From positions 26,819,994-26,883,993 of the forward strand of contig JBOZIK010000001.1 of the NCBI GenBank assembly GCA_051453625.1: DNA of 64,000 bases, read 5' to 3'. Source of the DNA: Welwitschia mirabilis (taxonomy: Eukaryota > Gnetophyta > Gnetopsida > Welwitschiales). A program made the position numbers and the translations under genes. The notes below the pieces were generated by a model, which saw only the letters and a list, made by a program, of their open reading frames with translations, searched no databases and was not told the origin of the DNA. Below are positions 46,791 through 57,943 of the stretch, one piece after another (positions within the stretch are counted from its first letter, which is position 1; each line of letters begins with the position of its first letter).

Positions 46791-47597
46791 ACTGGTAGTA
46801 CCTAAAAAGGTTGGGAAATGACATATTTGCATAGACTTCTAAAAACTAAATGAGGTACTTAAAAAGACCACTGTCCTTTACTTTTTCTCGATCAAATTCT
46901 TGATAGGATTCAGGGACATGATATTTTTTATTTTCTTAATAGTTATAGCAGTTACAATAAAGTTTGCATTGCCATTGAGAATCAAGATAAAACTACCTTC
47001 ACTTCTCCTTCCAGTATCTTTGCCTTTAGTTGCATGCCTTTTAGACTTTGCAATGCTCCCAGTACCTTTCAGCATGCTATAATGGGTATTTATTTTGATA
47101 TGATTGAGGATTCCATTAAGATTTTCATGAACGACTTCTCTATTTATGCCGAAACTTTTGAGCAAATCTTAGATCATTTAGAGAAAGTCTTAGATCAATG
47201 CATTGATAGTGGCCTACACTTGAGTTGGGACAAGAGTCATTTTCTTGGNNNNNNNNNNNNNNNNNNNNNNNNNNNNNNNNNNNNNNNNNNNNNNNNNNNN
47301 NNNNNNNNNNNNNNNNNNNNNNNNNNNNNNNNNNNNNNNNNNNNNNNNATTGATAGTGGCCTACACTTGAGTTGGGAAAAGAGTCATTTTCTTGGAGAGA
47401 ATGGCATTGTTTTAGATCATCACATTCTCAGAAGGGGATTAAGATGGATGCTTTTAAAGTTAGTATTATTTAAAATCTTAGTCCCTCTACAAATGTTAAA
47501 CAAGTTTGATATTTCCTTAGTCATTGTGGTTTTTACCGTCAGTTCATTTGTGATTATGCTTCTATTTGTAAACCCCTTTACTCATTACTAGAGAAAG
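46791..47597 (+). pseudogene. Athila reverse transcriptase, decayed
   Basis: VPKKVGK.HICIDF.KLNE near 46800-46850 is the '(V)PKK.G..R.C(I/V)DYRKLN' block. DQILDRIQGHDIFYFLNSY near 46890-46945 holds the first catalytic region, with Asn (46938-46940) where Asp is required. A DKTTFTSP block near 46986 and MPFRLCNAPSTFQH (from 47034) are the 'KTAF..P.G...(W/Y)..MPFGL.NAPATFQ' blocks. FMNDFS at 47124-47141 is the catalytic FMDD/YMDD box with its first Asp changed to Asn. Right of the gap, NGIVLDHHIL corresponds to 'GIVLGH.IS'. Two G->A changes alone would abolish polymerase activity. Confidence 0.9.
47201..47396. other. Gap in RT with duplicated flanks
   Basis: The 47-48 bp ending at the gap (ATTGATAGTGGCCTACACTT... 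to CTTGG) recur directly after it with one difference (GACAAG/GAAAAG). RT has this block once. The 100 N are probably an unmerged overlap and the two single-base variants may be haplotypes or repeat copies. Confidence 0.8.
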
Positions 47598-48111
47598 ATG
47601 CCAAATTTAAATGGAATGAATCTTGTCAAATTACTTTCGATAGGCTTAAACATAGATTATCTTATGCTCCTATAGTAATAGGACTTGATTGGGCATTTGA
47701 CTTTGAGCTTATGTGTGATGTCAGCAATTTTGCCATGGGTGGGGTTCTTTGCCAAAAGTATAAGAAGGACTTCAAAGTTATATCTTACCATAGCAAGTCA
47801 TGTTTAGAGCTCAGATAAACTACACTACTACAAAAAAAGAAATGATTACCATTATCTTTTGTCTTAATTCTCTTAGACACTATCTTTTAGGCTTTCACAC
47901 GAATGTTTATATTGACCATGCTGCTATTCGTTACCTTATGACTAAGAAAGTCTTTAGTGCCTGTTTAATTAGATGGATCCTTCTTATGCAAGAATTTAAT
48001 TTGACCATCATAGATAAAATAGGAAATCGCAATTCTGTTGCCGATAATTTATCTCGACTTTCTTCTCCTCAGGATGGAATTCTCATTGATGATTCCTTTC
48101 CTGATGAGTAG
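47598..48111 (+). pseudogene. Athila RNase H, frameshifted
   Basis: One frame (47598-47818) ends the RT thumb and enters RNase H: FELMCDVSNFAMGGVL carries the first catalytic Asp. A second frame (47800-48111) carries the rest: INYTTTKKEMITII (catalytic Glu), GFHTNVYIDHAAIRYL (catalytic Asp), GNRNSVADNLSRL (last Asp) and the Athila-typical tail IDDSFPDE. The two frames overlap around 47800-47818, so a single frameshift separates them. Unlike in RT, all four RNase H acidic residues are still present. Its role is to remove the RNA template during cDNA synthesis. Confidence 0.9.
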
Positions 48112-50238
48112 TGTTTCACTGTTTCTTCTTCTCATCCTCCTCCATGGTATGCCAATATTGTTAACTATCTTATAACCATAAAAACACCACAACATTGGAC
48201 CTATAACCAGCGTAAATCTTTTCTCCATCGTATAGGTGACTATGAGTTGATCGAGCCATATTTGTACCGTAGGTGCAAAGATCAGATTATGAGAAAATGT
48301 GTGCTAGATTGAGAAATACCTAAGATTCTTCATCTTTTTCATGGTGGTATTTGTGAAGGACATTTTAGTGGACTTAAAACTGCCATGAAAATACTTCATT
48401 TTGGTTTTTATTGGTCTTCTCTTTTTCAAGATTCATTTGATTTTGTTAGAAGGGTGATCCTTATTAGCATTTTTGTAGCCTAGTTTGTTAACAGGAAATG
48501 CCCCTTAGACCTATTCTTAAGTGTAAGCCTTTTGATTATTGGGGTATTAATTTTATGGGTCCTATTCACCCACCTTCTTTTAATAAAAATTATATTTTAG
48601 TGGCTTTTGATTACATGACTAAATGGGTTGAAGCCATACCTACTTCNNNNNNNNNNNNNNNNNNNNNNNNNNNNNNNNNNNNNNNNNNNNNNNNNNNNNN
48701 NNNNNNNNNNNNNNNNNNNNNNNNNNNNNNNNNNNNNNNNNNNNNNNNNNNNNNNNNNNNNNNNNNNNNNNNNNNNNNNNNNNNNNNNNNNNNNNNNNNN
48801 NNNNNNNNNNNNNNNNNNNNNNNNNNNNNNNNNNNNNNNNNNNNNNNNNNNNNNNNNNNNNNNNNNNNNNNNNNNNNNNNNNNNNNNNNNNNNNNNNNNN
48901 NNNNNNNNNNNNNNNNNNNNNNNNNNNNNNNNNNNNNNNNNNNNNNNNNNNNNNNNNNNNNNNNNNNNNNNNNNNNNNNNNNNNNNNNNNNNNNNNNNNN
49001 NNNNNNNNNNNNNNNNNNNNNNNNNNNNNNNNNNNNNNNNNNNNNNNNNNNNNNNNNNNNNNNNNNNNNNNNNNNNNNNNNNNNNNNNNNNNNNNNNNNN
49101 NNNNNNNNNNNNNNNNNNNNNNNNNNNNNNNNNNNNNNNNNNNNNNNNNNNNNNNNNNNNNNNNNNNNNNNNNNNNNNNNNNNNNNNNNNNNNNNNNNNN
49201 NNNNNNNNNNNNNNNNNNNNNNNNNNNNNNNNNNNNNNNNNNNNNNNNNNNNNNNNNNNNNNNNNNNNNNNNNNNNNNNNNNNNNNNNNNNNNNNNNNNN
49301 NNNNNNNNNNNNNNNNNNNNNNNNNNNNNNNNNNNNNNNNNNNNNNNNNNNNNNNNNNNNNNNNNNNNNNNNNNNNNNNNNNNNNNNNNNNNNNNNNNNN
49401 NNNNNNNNNNNNNNNNNNNNNNNNNNNNNNNNNNNNNNNNNNNNNNNNNNNNNNNNNNNNNNNNNNNNNNNNNNNNNNNNNNNNNNNNNNNNNNNNNNNN
49501 NNNNNNNNNNNNNNNNNNNNNNNNNNNNNNNNNNNNNNNNNNNNNNNNNNNNNNNNNNNNNNNNAACTTGTGCTTATTATCCTCAAATGAATGGACAAGC
49601 TGAAAATGCTAATAGAGAAATAAAGAAAATGCTTCAAATACTTGTCTTTATTAATAAAAAGATTTGAACTTCTAAGCTTAATGATGTACTTTGGGCCTAC
49701 CATATTACTTGGCGTACTTCTCTTGATTTCTCACTTTATAGACTTATTTACGGTAAAGTTTGTGTTTCATTGGTTGATGTGTATTACAATTCTTATCGTA
49801 CATCTTATCAACTCAATCTTATAGACTTTGTTAAAAATCTTAATTATAGGTTAGCATAATTAAATCATCTTGATGAAAAAATAACTAATGCCATACATCA
49901 TCAATTGATTCATAAAGCCTAAGCAAAGTTCAAATATGATAAAAGGATTTTTCATAAAAGGTTTAAACCAGGTCAACTTGTTTTGTTGTATAACACTCAT
50001 ATTCACCTTTTGAATAACAAGTTGACTTCTAAATGATTAGGTCCTTATCTTATATAGAAAGTGCATTTGAATGGCTCAGTTGAAATTTTAGATTTGGAAA
50101 CTAAAGAGATTCAAAAGGTTAATGGGCAATGGTTGAAATTATATGAGGAATTTTTAGATGTAGCCATGAACATGGTAGAAGCACTTGTTTTGGAGGTTCC
50201 TCTCAGTAAAGAGGACTTCCTCCCTATCATTATTTAAG
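48112..50238 (+). pseudogene. Athila integrase, decayed with a 918-base gap
   Basis: PPWYANIVNYL near 48142 and EPYLYRRCKDQIMRKCV near 48255 open the module. LHLFHGGICEGHFSG near 48330-48370 keeps the His of the HHCC finger, but its Cys pair lies in a shifted frame (near 48450). DYWGINFMGPIHPPS (48534 on) is the first catalytic block with Asp changed to Asn at 48549-48551, and DYMTKWVEAIPT runs into the gap, which hides the second Asp. After the gap, YYPQMNGQAENANREIKK (49572 on) retains the catalytic Glu, followed by LNDVLWAYHITWRT, KPGQLVLLYNTHIHL and VNGQWLKLYEE. At least five stops. No chromodomain, as expected for Athila. Confidence 0.9.
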
Positions 50239-51905
50239 TTCTTTCTTATCCTAATTCTTTAGTTAAATATTATGATTTTACCTGACCATATTTCAAACTT
50301 GACTTGTGTATTACTTTGTGAAGTATCATAATTAATTTTATACTTGGGTATTTACAGGTGATAGGATTGGATTAATTTAATCTTAAGACATTCTTATGTT
50401 TATATTTAAAGGAAGATGCCTTAGTTTCTTATTTTTTTTAATGGTATTTAAATCTTAGGTTATTTGGGAGTGTTAATTTCTATTTTTTATCTCACTTATT
50501 TACCTTCATCTTTTTTGGGTGTGTGATCATATGGGAATTTTCTGTTAAAAAAAAAAGAAAGAAAGAAAGAAAGAAAAGAAAAATAAAGGCCATGACATTT
50601 TCTATTTTGTCTTAAAAACATGGTCTCCATGATGTCCCATTGCAAGTACACCAGGGCATATATTTTTGAGAGGAGTCTTTGATAGTGTAATATGATAGCT
50701 GTGGAAACTTCACTAGGGGGTTAGTTAGCCATGCTTCCCAGGTCCTTACTCCTCTGATAGTGGTTGCACTCCTCTCATCATGAAAAAAGAAATAAAACCC
50801 TTAGTATTTCCACTTGATCATTTCACTTTTGGAGATTCCAGTGAGTTTATCGGGTAGAAGCAGGTGAGTCTATTTCTAAGTAACTTTTGGTTTTGCCCTT
50901 CATTATTCTACACACTTAAAACTTTGGATATCGCCATAACCACTGCCTTTTCAAATGAACTTTATGGAGTTAATACATTTTGTCATGCATATTTATTAAG
51001 GTGATGTTGTGATGTTTTCCTTGGGAGTTTGCTAGGTTAGTACTTAGCATAGGTACACAATATTCTTCTTGTTCCTTGTGTGTCCATTTTTACTCTAGTT
51101 TTCTTCTATTTTTGAGTCTATTGTTTCAAAGTCATTTTCGCAGTTTCTTATTTCTTCTTAGAACCTTAATCATTTCGTAGTTTTCTTGCTATTCACTCAT
51201 GATCAAACATTTTTCTCCATTTATTTTCTGGCAATTAAGTAATTCGGGACGCATTGCATATTTTAGGGATGGGGGTGGGTGGGGGGAAGGGGGAGGGGGT
51301 TGGAGGGGGTTAGGACATATTTTTAGTTTTTTTGATACTTTTTTATCGATTATAAAAATCATTATTGTAGATCCTCCTTCCTCTCCCCCCACTCCTGAGC
51401 TAGTTATTGAACTAGGATTCATCATGCGTAGATGAGGGAAGTGATTTTACATTATATTATGTATCTTTCTTTCTATACGTTTTGTACTAAAATCTCTTAT
51501 CATTATATAGACATGTCATTTTGCTTCAGCATAGTGTACTAATTCTATCTAGTTTTTACATGATTATCTTTATATTTGATTGTTTATCACAGTGGAGGGC
51601 TGTTTATCATGATTAATTAATTAATGAAGAAAATTAATTTCTATCACAAGTTCTAGATTTAAAAATCCTTTGCGAAAAACCTATCATCTCCATACTCATG
51701 CAGACGACCATAACAGATGACCAATCTATGATGTTGTAGATATTTATATTCAATTTTTGAATTTTTTAGAAATTCAATCTATCTTGGGAGTATTTTTCAA
51801 ATCTTTTTCAAAAAATTTCTACAGATATCTGAGTTGTTTTTATTATCTAAAAAGTTGGCTCGCAAATGTGGCTTATCACCTGGTTTTGTCAAGGATTGAT
51901 AAGGC
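50239..51905 (+). other. Athila 3' non-coding region
   Basis: Between integrase and 3' LTR I find no env-like or other readable ORF. It has a GAAA microsatellite (50550-50580), a block shared with the relic at 26180-26700, a strongly G-rich tract at 51266-51313 and a C-rich stretch at 51372-51397. The 78-codon frames through the G-rich tract are artefacts of composition. Confidence 0.7.
51266..51313 (+). other. G-rich tract with quadruplex potential
   Basis: At least six runs of three or more G (GGGAT, GGGGGT, GGGT, GGGGGGAA, GGGGGA, GGGGGTT and GGAGGGGGTT) in under 50 bases, on the sense strand of the element about 610 bp before the 3' LTR. A C-rich stretch at 51372-51397 could pair with part of it. 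It stands out sharply in an AT-rich window. G-quadruplex motifs near 3' ends of plant LTR elements are known; folding here is inferred only. Confidence 0.75.
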
Positions 51906-51919
51906 TAAGTGGAGGGCTA
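51906..51919 (+). promoter_or_regulatory. Polypurine tract of the Athila element
   Basis: TAAGTGGAGGGCTA directly precedes the 3' LTR start. It is the position and purine-rich character expected for the plus-strand primer, with two pyrimidine interruptions from decay. Confidence 0.55.
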
Positions 51920-53019
51920 TGTTGTGCCACCAACTTACATGTATTTGATAGGGTATTCTGAGTTGTTTTAAAGGAAAATTGATAGATAAATTCTTAGTTC
52001 TCATGATAATGGAGAACCAGGATGAAAAGGATGAAAATACGTGATTTGTAGATAAATTACAAGCATTTTGTGCAAATATGAATAAATGGTATTTTAGATG
52101 ATAATTTCCTGTAAACAACACAGCGACTAGACTGATTGAAGATCCATTAAAGATCATCATTCACCACATTATCCAGACATCGGTATAGATGACTGAGCTA
52201 ACTGGTTGGTAACAGGTCTCATAAGTAGTTAGACTGACAGAAGATGAGGATCTAATTATCAGTCGGCATCGTCTCCTATATCATCTAGATGACCATACGA
52301 ATGACACTATTTCCTGACACTTGCACCAAATGTTCACCTAAGCTATCACCACTTAATTCCGACTTCTTTTTGCATGGCGGTTAGGGTTTTTCCTATACTT
52401 TTCTATCAGTTTTACTTCTTGTTTTGAGTCTATAAATAAAGGTCTCCCCCTCGATTCCTAATCATCTTCAATAGTACCCGACATACTCATGACAGGAGAT
52501 TGAAGGATTGGAGAACCATTCTATAATTTCAGAGAGATATTTTCTTGGTGTTAGGTAGTGTTTCCTCCATTGAGGAGTGGCTACTTTATAATACAGATGC
52601 AGTGTGCATTTTTAATATGAAATAATTTGTTTTATGTTTAATGTCTAAATGATCTTCTCCCTTACAGTTTATGTTATCTAAGATTAGGTGACAAGCTTCT
52701 TTTGTGATATAGATTATAAGGGCAACTTTTATTAAGGTTGTGCTTGGTTAGTTTAGGTGTATTGCTATTTCCTTTTCTAGATTAGTCTTGCAGAAGTGTA
52801 TTTTATTTCATTTCCATGCATTGCAAATTATTTCTATAGGTTAGGGTTACCATATTTTTATCTTGAAAGCAGCTCTTTTATTTCCATATTTTGGCCTTTA
52901 ACGAATTATGACATCTAGGTCATTCCCATCTATATTAGTGTGTTGTATTTGTGCATATTATTTGTAGTTAATAGGATTCTATTTAGGCTGTAAATGTTAC
53001 ATAAATACACACAACAACA
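51920..53019 (+). repeat. Athila-type 3' LTR
   Basis: 1100 bp, starting TGTTGTGCCACC and ending ACACAACAACA. Gap-free, so it serves as the reference for the 5' LTR. The TATA box is at 52431-52440 and the CTTGGTGTTAGGTAGTG block at about 52543. Ends TG...CA are intact, unlike the 5' LTR. Confidence 0.95.
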
Positions 53020-53793
53020 ATCATTTAGCATAGGTAGAAATATTAAATTAATGGTTTTATCAGATATTAATGTTTTTTACCCTTTTTATTACTTCAACAT
53101 GAAATTATGGGCCTCCTTAACATATGCAAGTTTTTAGATGGATTTTAAATAATACTATAAAACCCACCAAATGTTGGTGTTGTCAATATTAATCACATTG
53201 GAGAACTAATTACATTGGACTTATGAGCTTAGTCAGACATAAATCAAATTTAACTTGAGCTCTGGCAAAACACGGTAAAAGTACAAATCAACATATTGCA
53301 GTGACATGTGGCATAATGAGGATGATTGAGATGAATACACATGACATGACATCCATTGGTAGCATTATTAATACTCAAAGAACACATCATCATCATGTTT
53401 TCAATTTAAGACACAAGAATCATCTTTATAGCTATATGCCAAACAAATTTGGAACTTCCTCCTTATGTAACTGCCCTTAAGTAGTCCTCCTTGTGTAACC
53501 ACCACCTAATGCATAAATATGACACCTGATGTAATTATAACATAACTCCCAAGCATTTCTCATCTTTAAAAGGGCCTTGCATGCCCATGTAAACATCTTT
53601 TACTTAGCTTAACGTGGGAAATACTTGAAGGTTAGGACATCATGATGTGCTAATACTCTTTCTTAGGGGTGGAAGGATCTAAGGCTAGTTGAGGAGTCTT
53701 TCTCCTTCACCTTTTTTCATTAATGTAATGTATTATATCTTTTAATTTTAATAAATAATTAGTTTAAACTTTTATTATTAATGCATAATTTCA
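53020..53793 (+). repeat. LTR1 of the non-autonomous array, remainder
   Basis: Begins with the right ATCAT duplication and continues TTAGCATAGGTAGAAATATTAAATTAATGG exactly as LTR2 and LTR3 do. It ends ...CATAATTTCA at 53793, directly before a Met primer site. About 75 bp present in LTR2 (57190-57290) are missing here. Promoter-like CTTTAAAAGGG lies at 53564-53574. Confidence 0.88.
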
Positions 53794-56700
53794 ATTGGTA
53801 TTAGCAATGTTTAAGTAGGATTAGTTCTTAAAATAGGTTATTCTTTTACTATTAATGATTAGAAAATAATATTCACAATATTTAAGTGAGATTATTTAAC
53901 TTCCAAACCATGTGAGTTATTTTAAGTTACTTTTTTGATTCATAGTTCCTATTGTTGGATGGATTTTATATACTTTAGTTCATACTTTCTATGCTTATAA
54001 AGGGCTGTGAAGTGTCAGGAGGACTCAATAACTTACTAACACTTATGTGATGGATAAGATTATGCTTTCATGCTGAACCTTAATGGCTTCATGATTTAGT
54101 GCATGTTTTAGGACACAAAAATCATTGAATTAAGGAGGAAAGTTGGATGAATAGCTAGATCCTTGGAGAATTTTCATTTCATTATGTCATATACTAAAGA
54201 TCATTTCCTTTCTCAACTTCTAATTTTATTTCATTTGAGTTTGTGTTATAACTTATAATAATTATATACCTTTTAAGTAATTTATTTCCTATATTCCTAT
54301 GAAAGAATAATTCTGAGTGTACTTAAATAAATTTGAATCATTACAAATCTATGATCAATTGATTTTCTTCCTAGAAATTATGAATTCCAAAACCTATATA
54401 TTCATCATCAGGAGTTTATACATTCCTTTATCCCTTATGATTCTTATCCTTTAACTTCATATTCATCATCCTTTGATTCATACCCTTAATCTCACTTCTC
54501 ATATCCTTCATTCTTTAACCAACACCCTTTCATCTTCTAAACCCAAAAATCCTTTTCAAATTTATTAAAAGATAACCTTATAAAATTCATGGAATCCCAA
54601 ATGCAAAAAAACCAAAGACTTAAAAAAGACATCTAAAAGTTAACTCAAGTTACTATTCAAATATTTAGAACACCAGAAGAAGAAAACCTTTCTACATTCC
54701 ATGAAACTACAAGCTTAGAAGACTTTGAAAGGATGAATGAAACTAGAATTGATGACACTCAAACCTTATTCCTTAGGAATGAGAAAGAAACCCACAATGA
54801 AACCAATGATAACATCAAAGAAAACATTGACTTCTTACATGTCTTTGAGAGTGAATATTTGCATGCAAATAAACTATATTTAAGAGTAAGATTAGATGGT
54901 TTAAATGTAATGATCAATCCATAAGAAGTGAGCAAACATTTAAGAAAGAAGGAAAACTAGAGTATCATATAATAGAGGATGAAAGTGACATTGAAAGTAG
55001 CCTATTTTTGAACCTCAACTAATGTCATTTGCATAACCATGTAAGGAAGAATTCCTTGAGAACCTTAACAAGGAAGGGAACATTAACCAAGAGAATTTAC
55101 AAGATTTAACCTTCAAGTAATCCTTTTCTCAATAACATCTTGAACCTATCATATCATTTTCATCTCTTAAGCAAGATGTGAATCTTTATGATGAAGACAA
55201 ATCCACACCTTCAGAACCATCTTTTAATACTTCTTTTTATGATCATTTGCCTTCCATGGGTTTCACTTAACCTTGATCTTCATCCAAAAATGATATCTTG
55301 CATGAGTTGTTAAGTAGAAAGAATAGGACAAGGTTTGGATCATTTCTGATTTTGAATGTATTAACTTGATAGCTAGCATTAATGTTGTTTCTAATTTTTT
55401 GGATTTATGTATAAATGTTTATAGGCATTCAATCATCTCTTTGAATGCATTATATAACTTCAATTTATCATTTAACCACTGCATTCATTATTTTAAACCT
55501 TCATGTTTGCAATACGTTATAAAAGGCCTTGAAAAAATTTTCATTTTGTTGTATGCATCTAAATTAGACTTTTCTTTTAGAATAAATTTAGCTTAAAAAT
55601 TAAAAATTCTTAAAAATTTTATGCTTAATGCCATTTATCATTTAAAACCTCATAAGCACTTCCACTTATACAATTACCGACTTAAACATTTTCAGGTAGG
55701 AACTCCTAAATACCACCTAATTCATAAAATAAATCATCAAATCCACTTCCATTGCTTTTATTTCTGTTCCACCTAATAAATTCTACTAACCACTCTCCCC
55801 TTCCATATATCTATGAATTCATTAAATTAGATGATCCTAGTTGATGGTTCTAAGTGGATAAATTGTTAATAAGTGATCACATTCTTCTTACAATTTAGGT
55901 AGAATTTAAGTTTACTTGTAATTTATCAAAAGGAATTTTTATTTATTTTAAAGTTATCTTGTTAAGATTTAGTTTCACTTGATGTCTTCCAATGGGAAAA
56001 CATAGTTGAATTCAAGTGAAATATACTTTTAGGCTGAGCAAATTATTTACAAACATTTTATGGAAACAAGAATTATCTTGATTAAGCTAATGAGCCAATG
56101 ATCCCTTTATGTGTATAAAAATGTATTGCATATGAGGAGGATGATTAAAAATAAAGTAAACAAATATCTCTTCAAAACATATTATTTAATGATTAATTAA
56201 AATTAGATTTAGTTAATTACATTAGGTCTATGTACACTCGTAGGTAATGCAGCTCTAATGATTTAATTTATGACATGTCCAACTACATTAGGGCTATAAA
56301 CACTCACTAGTAATGCAATACTAGCTCCTTCAGTCAACATGCTTAACTCTATTGGAAGGAGATGTTATAATAGTAAATGCTCAATTAGATAAAAAATGCT
56401 TGAAATATGAAATAAGGCATGATTGCAGAAAAGGTAAATTAAAATGAAAAAGGTGGAATTGGGAGGTGCTTTTTGTGTTTATTTTTTCTTAACTTGTATC
56501 CTTGGAGATTTTACTTAAATAATTTTTTATTACTTCTAGGTTTACTTAGAGACATGTTGTTTGTTTAATTATATAACACATTTAAATTTAAAATAAAATT
56601 TATGAAATTTTCAATAAATGTGGCCATTATCTTAGGTATTCTATCTTTTAACTGAGGAGATAATGGAATTTTCATTAGATTGCATGTTTGTGTTCTTTAA

Positions 56701-57039
56701 AAATTTCACTTTAGTTTAAGCCTTACATTCATTATTTTCCATTAATACATTCATCATCATCATGTGCTAGCCTAATTAACTTATTCTCAAAAGTCTTGTA
56801 TAAAATTTTCCATATTTCATACTTTAAGCACATAGTTGAATTTTGGTTACGGGGTATGATATCTGCTTCTACAAATATTTTTTAATTTTGATGTTTTATT
56901 AACTAAAAATTAATCAAAAATTCTTCAAAAATATCATATCATTTCTTTACTTGCCATATTTCACTTACTCAATTGTTCCATAACACCACTTCTTCATCAC
57001 TTTTTGCTAAGAGACTAGTCAAACGCTGCTTAAGGAGTG
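53794..57039 (+). mobile_element. Internal region A of a non-autonomous LTR element
   Basis: 3.25 kb between LTR1 and LTR2. It starts with a primer site (ATTGGTATTAGC, 53794-53805) resembling the initiator Met tRNA site and ends with a weak purine tract (TTAAGGAGTG) before LTR2. No protease, RT or integrase motif is present, so mobility would have depended on another element. A decayed gag-like region lies at 54370-55600. From 55600 to 57039 it is non-coding and carries two related blocks (GGTAATGCAG...CTAATGATTTAAT near 56240 and ACTAGTAATGCAATACTAG near 56300). Confidence 0.8.
54370..55600 (+). pseudogene. Gag-like decayed ORF of the non-autonomous family, copy A
   Basis: Unrecognised protein, shared with 58530-59690 and with the minus strand at 21000-21850. 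Readable blocks: YEFQNLYIHHQEF (54380), a Ser/Tyr/Pro-rich stretch (54440-54540), NLIKFMESQMQKNQRLKK (54570), EENLSTFHETTSLEDFE (54680) and RIDDTQTLFLRNEKETHNE (54743 on). Then SLKQDVNLYDEDKSTPSEP near 55160 and INVVSNFLDLCINVYRHS near 55375. Several in-frame stops. The helical Gln/Lys segment and central position between primer site and 3' end suggest a Gag relative, but I could not match a named family and give no function with confidence. Confidence 0.5.
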
Positions 57040-57929
57040 TGTTTGTATGTCAAAATTGACATACTAAGCAAGTATAATTGATTAATTTAGCATAGGAAGA
57101 AATATTAAATTAATGGTTTTATCATCTTTAATGTTTTCTGCCCTTTTTGTCACTTCTACATGAAATTATGGACTTTCCTTAATATAAGTAGGTTTGTTGC
57201 TAGCTTTTAAAGAACATTGTAAAACCTTGAATATTCCCAACATCAAACATTAGGATCATCAGCCAGGATACTGGTGATACCAGCCTTTTAAAGAAAGATA
57301 TGAAAATTCTCATGTTCCTATAATGATTTAGAGAATTAATCACTTTAGGCTTATGAGCTCAGTCAGACATAAATCATATTTAACCTTAAGCTCTAGTAAC
57401 ACATGGAGGACTGACAAATCAATACATTACAGCAACATGTGGCATAATAAGAATGATTAAGATAAAGACACATGACATGACATTCGTTAGCATCATTATC
57501 AACAGTAAAGGGATATGTCATTACTATGTTTGCACTTGAAGATAAAGGAATCATCTTTATGACTACATGTCAAACACATCTGTAACTCCCTCCTTATGTA
57601 ACTTCCCTTAAGTAACCTCCCTTTATGTAACTACCACCTAATGCATAAAGAAAACACTTAATGTGATCACGACATAACTCTTCAAGCTTCTCTCATTTAT
57701 AAAATAGCCTTATGTACCCATTATAAACATCTTTTGATTAGCTTAACATGGGAAAGACTTAGAGGCTAGGATGTTATGATGCTCTAATACTTTTTCCTGG
57801 GGACAGAATGATCCCAGGCTAATTGAGGAGTCTTTATTCTTTACCTTTCTTAATTAATGTAATGTATGACCTCTTTTAATTTTTATAAAGAATTAGTTTG
57901 AATTCTTTTATTGTTAGTTCATAATTTCA
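57040..57929 (+). repeat. LTR2 of the non-autonomous array
   Basis: 890 bp, TGTTTGTATG...ATAATTTCA. Serves both as the right LTR of internal A and the left LTR of internal B. A TATA-like TTTATAAAATA is at 57696-57706, followed by a TAATGTAATGTATGACC block (57856-57872) near the presumed R/U5 region. Confidence 0.85.
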
Positions 57930-57943
57930 ATTGATATCACTAG
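57930..57943 (+). promoter_or_regulatory. Primer-binding site after LTR2 (Met tRNA type)
   Basis: ATTGATATCACTAG against the canonical TGGTATCAGAGC. The equivalent sites after LTR1 and LTR3 each keep different canonical bases (TGGTATTAG and TGATATTAC), so the shared ancestor was probably closer to the canonical site. Confidence 0.65.

Larger units (their letters stand above)
40806..53019 (+). mobile_element. Athila-type Ty3/gypsy LTR retrotransposon, complete but dead
   Basis: Two LTRs (40806-42035 and 51920-53019), a 5-bp target-site duplication, an Asp-tRNA primer site, gag, protease, RT, RNase H and integrase in gypsy order, a 1.7-kb 3' region and a purine tract before the 3' LTR. Protein motifs match the plant Athila lineage; no env-like ORF is recognisable in the 3' region. 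Every module has stops or frameshifts and the RT and integrase catalytic Asp residues are lost. LTRs differ at roughly one site in ten in the first 230 bp (hand count), mostly transitions. It inserted into LTR1 of a non-autonomous array. Four gaps interrupt it, at least two of them probably artefactual. Confidence 0.93.

Noticed and set aside
51189-51435. Overlapping Gly-rich and Pro-rich small ORFs
   Set aside because: Both result from the G-rich tract; no start context or homology, and they lie in the Athila 3' non-coding region.
54733-54924. Independent small gene (63 codons)
   Set aside because: The frame extends upstream through stops and the same sequence recurs in two other family members; it is a piece of the decayed gag-like ORF.
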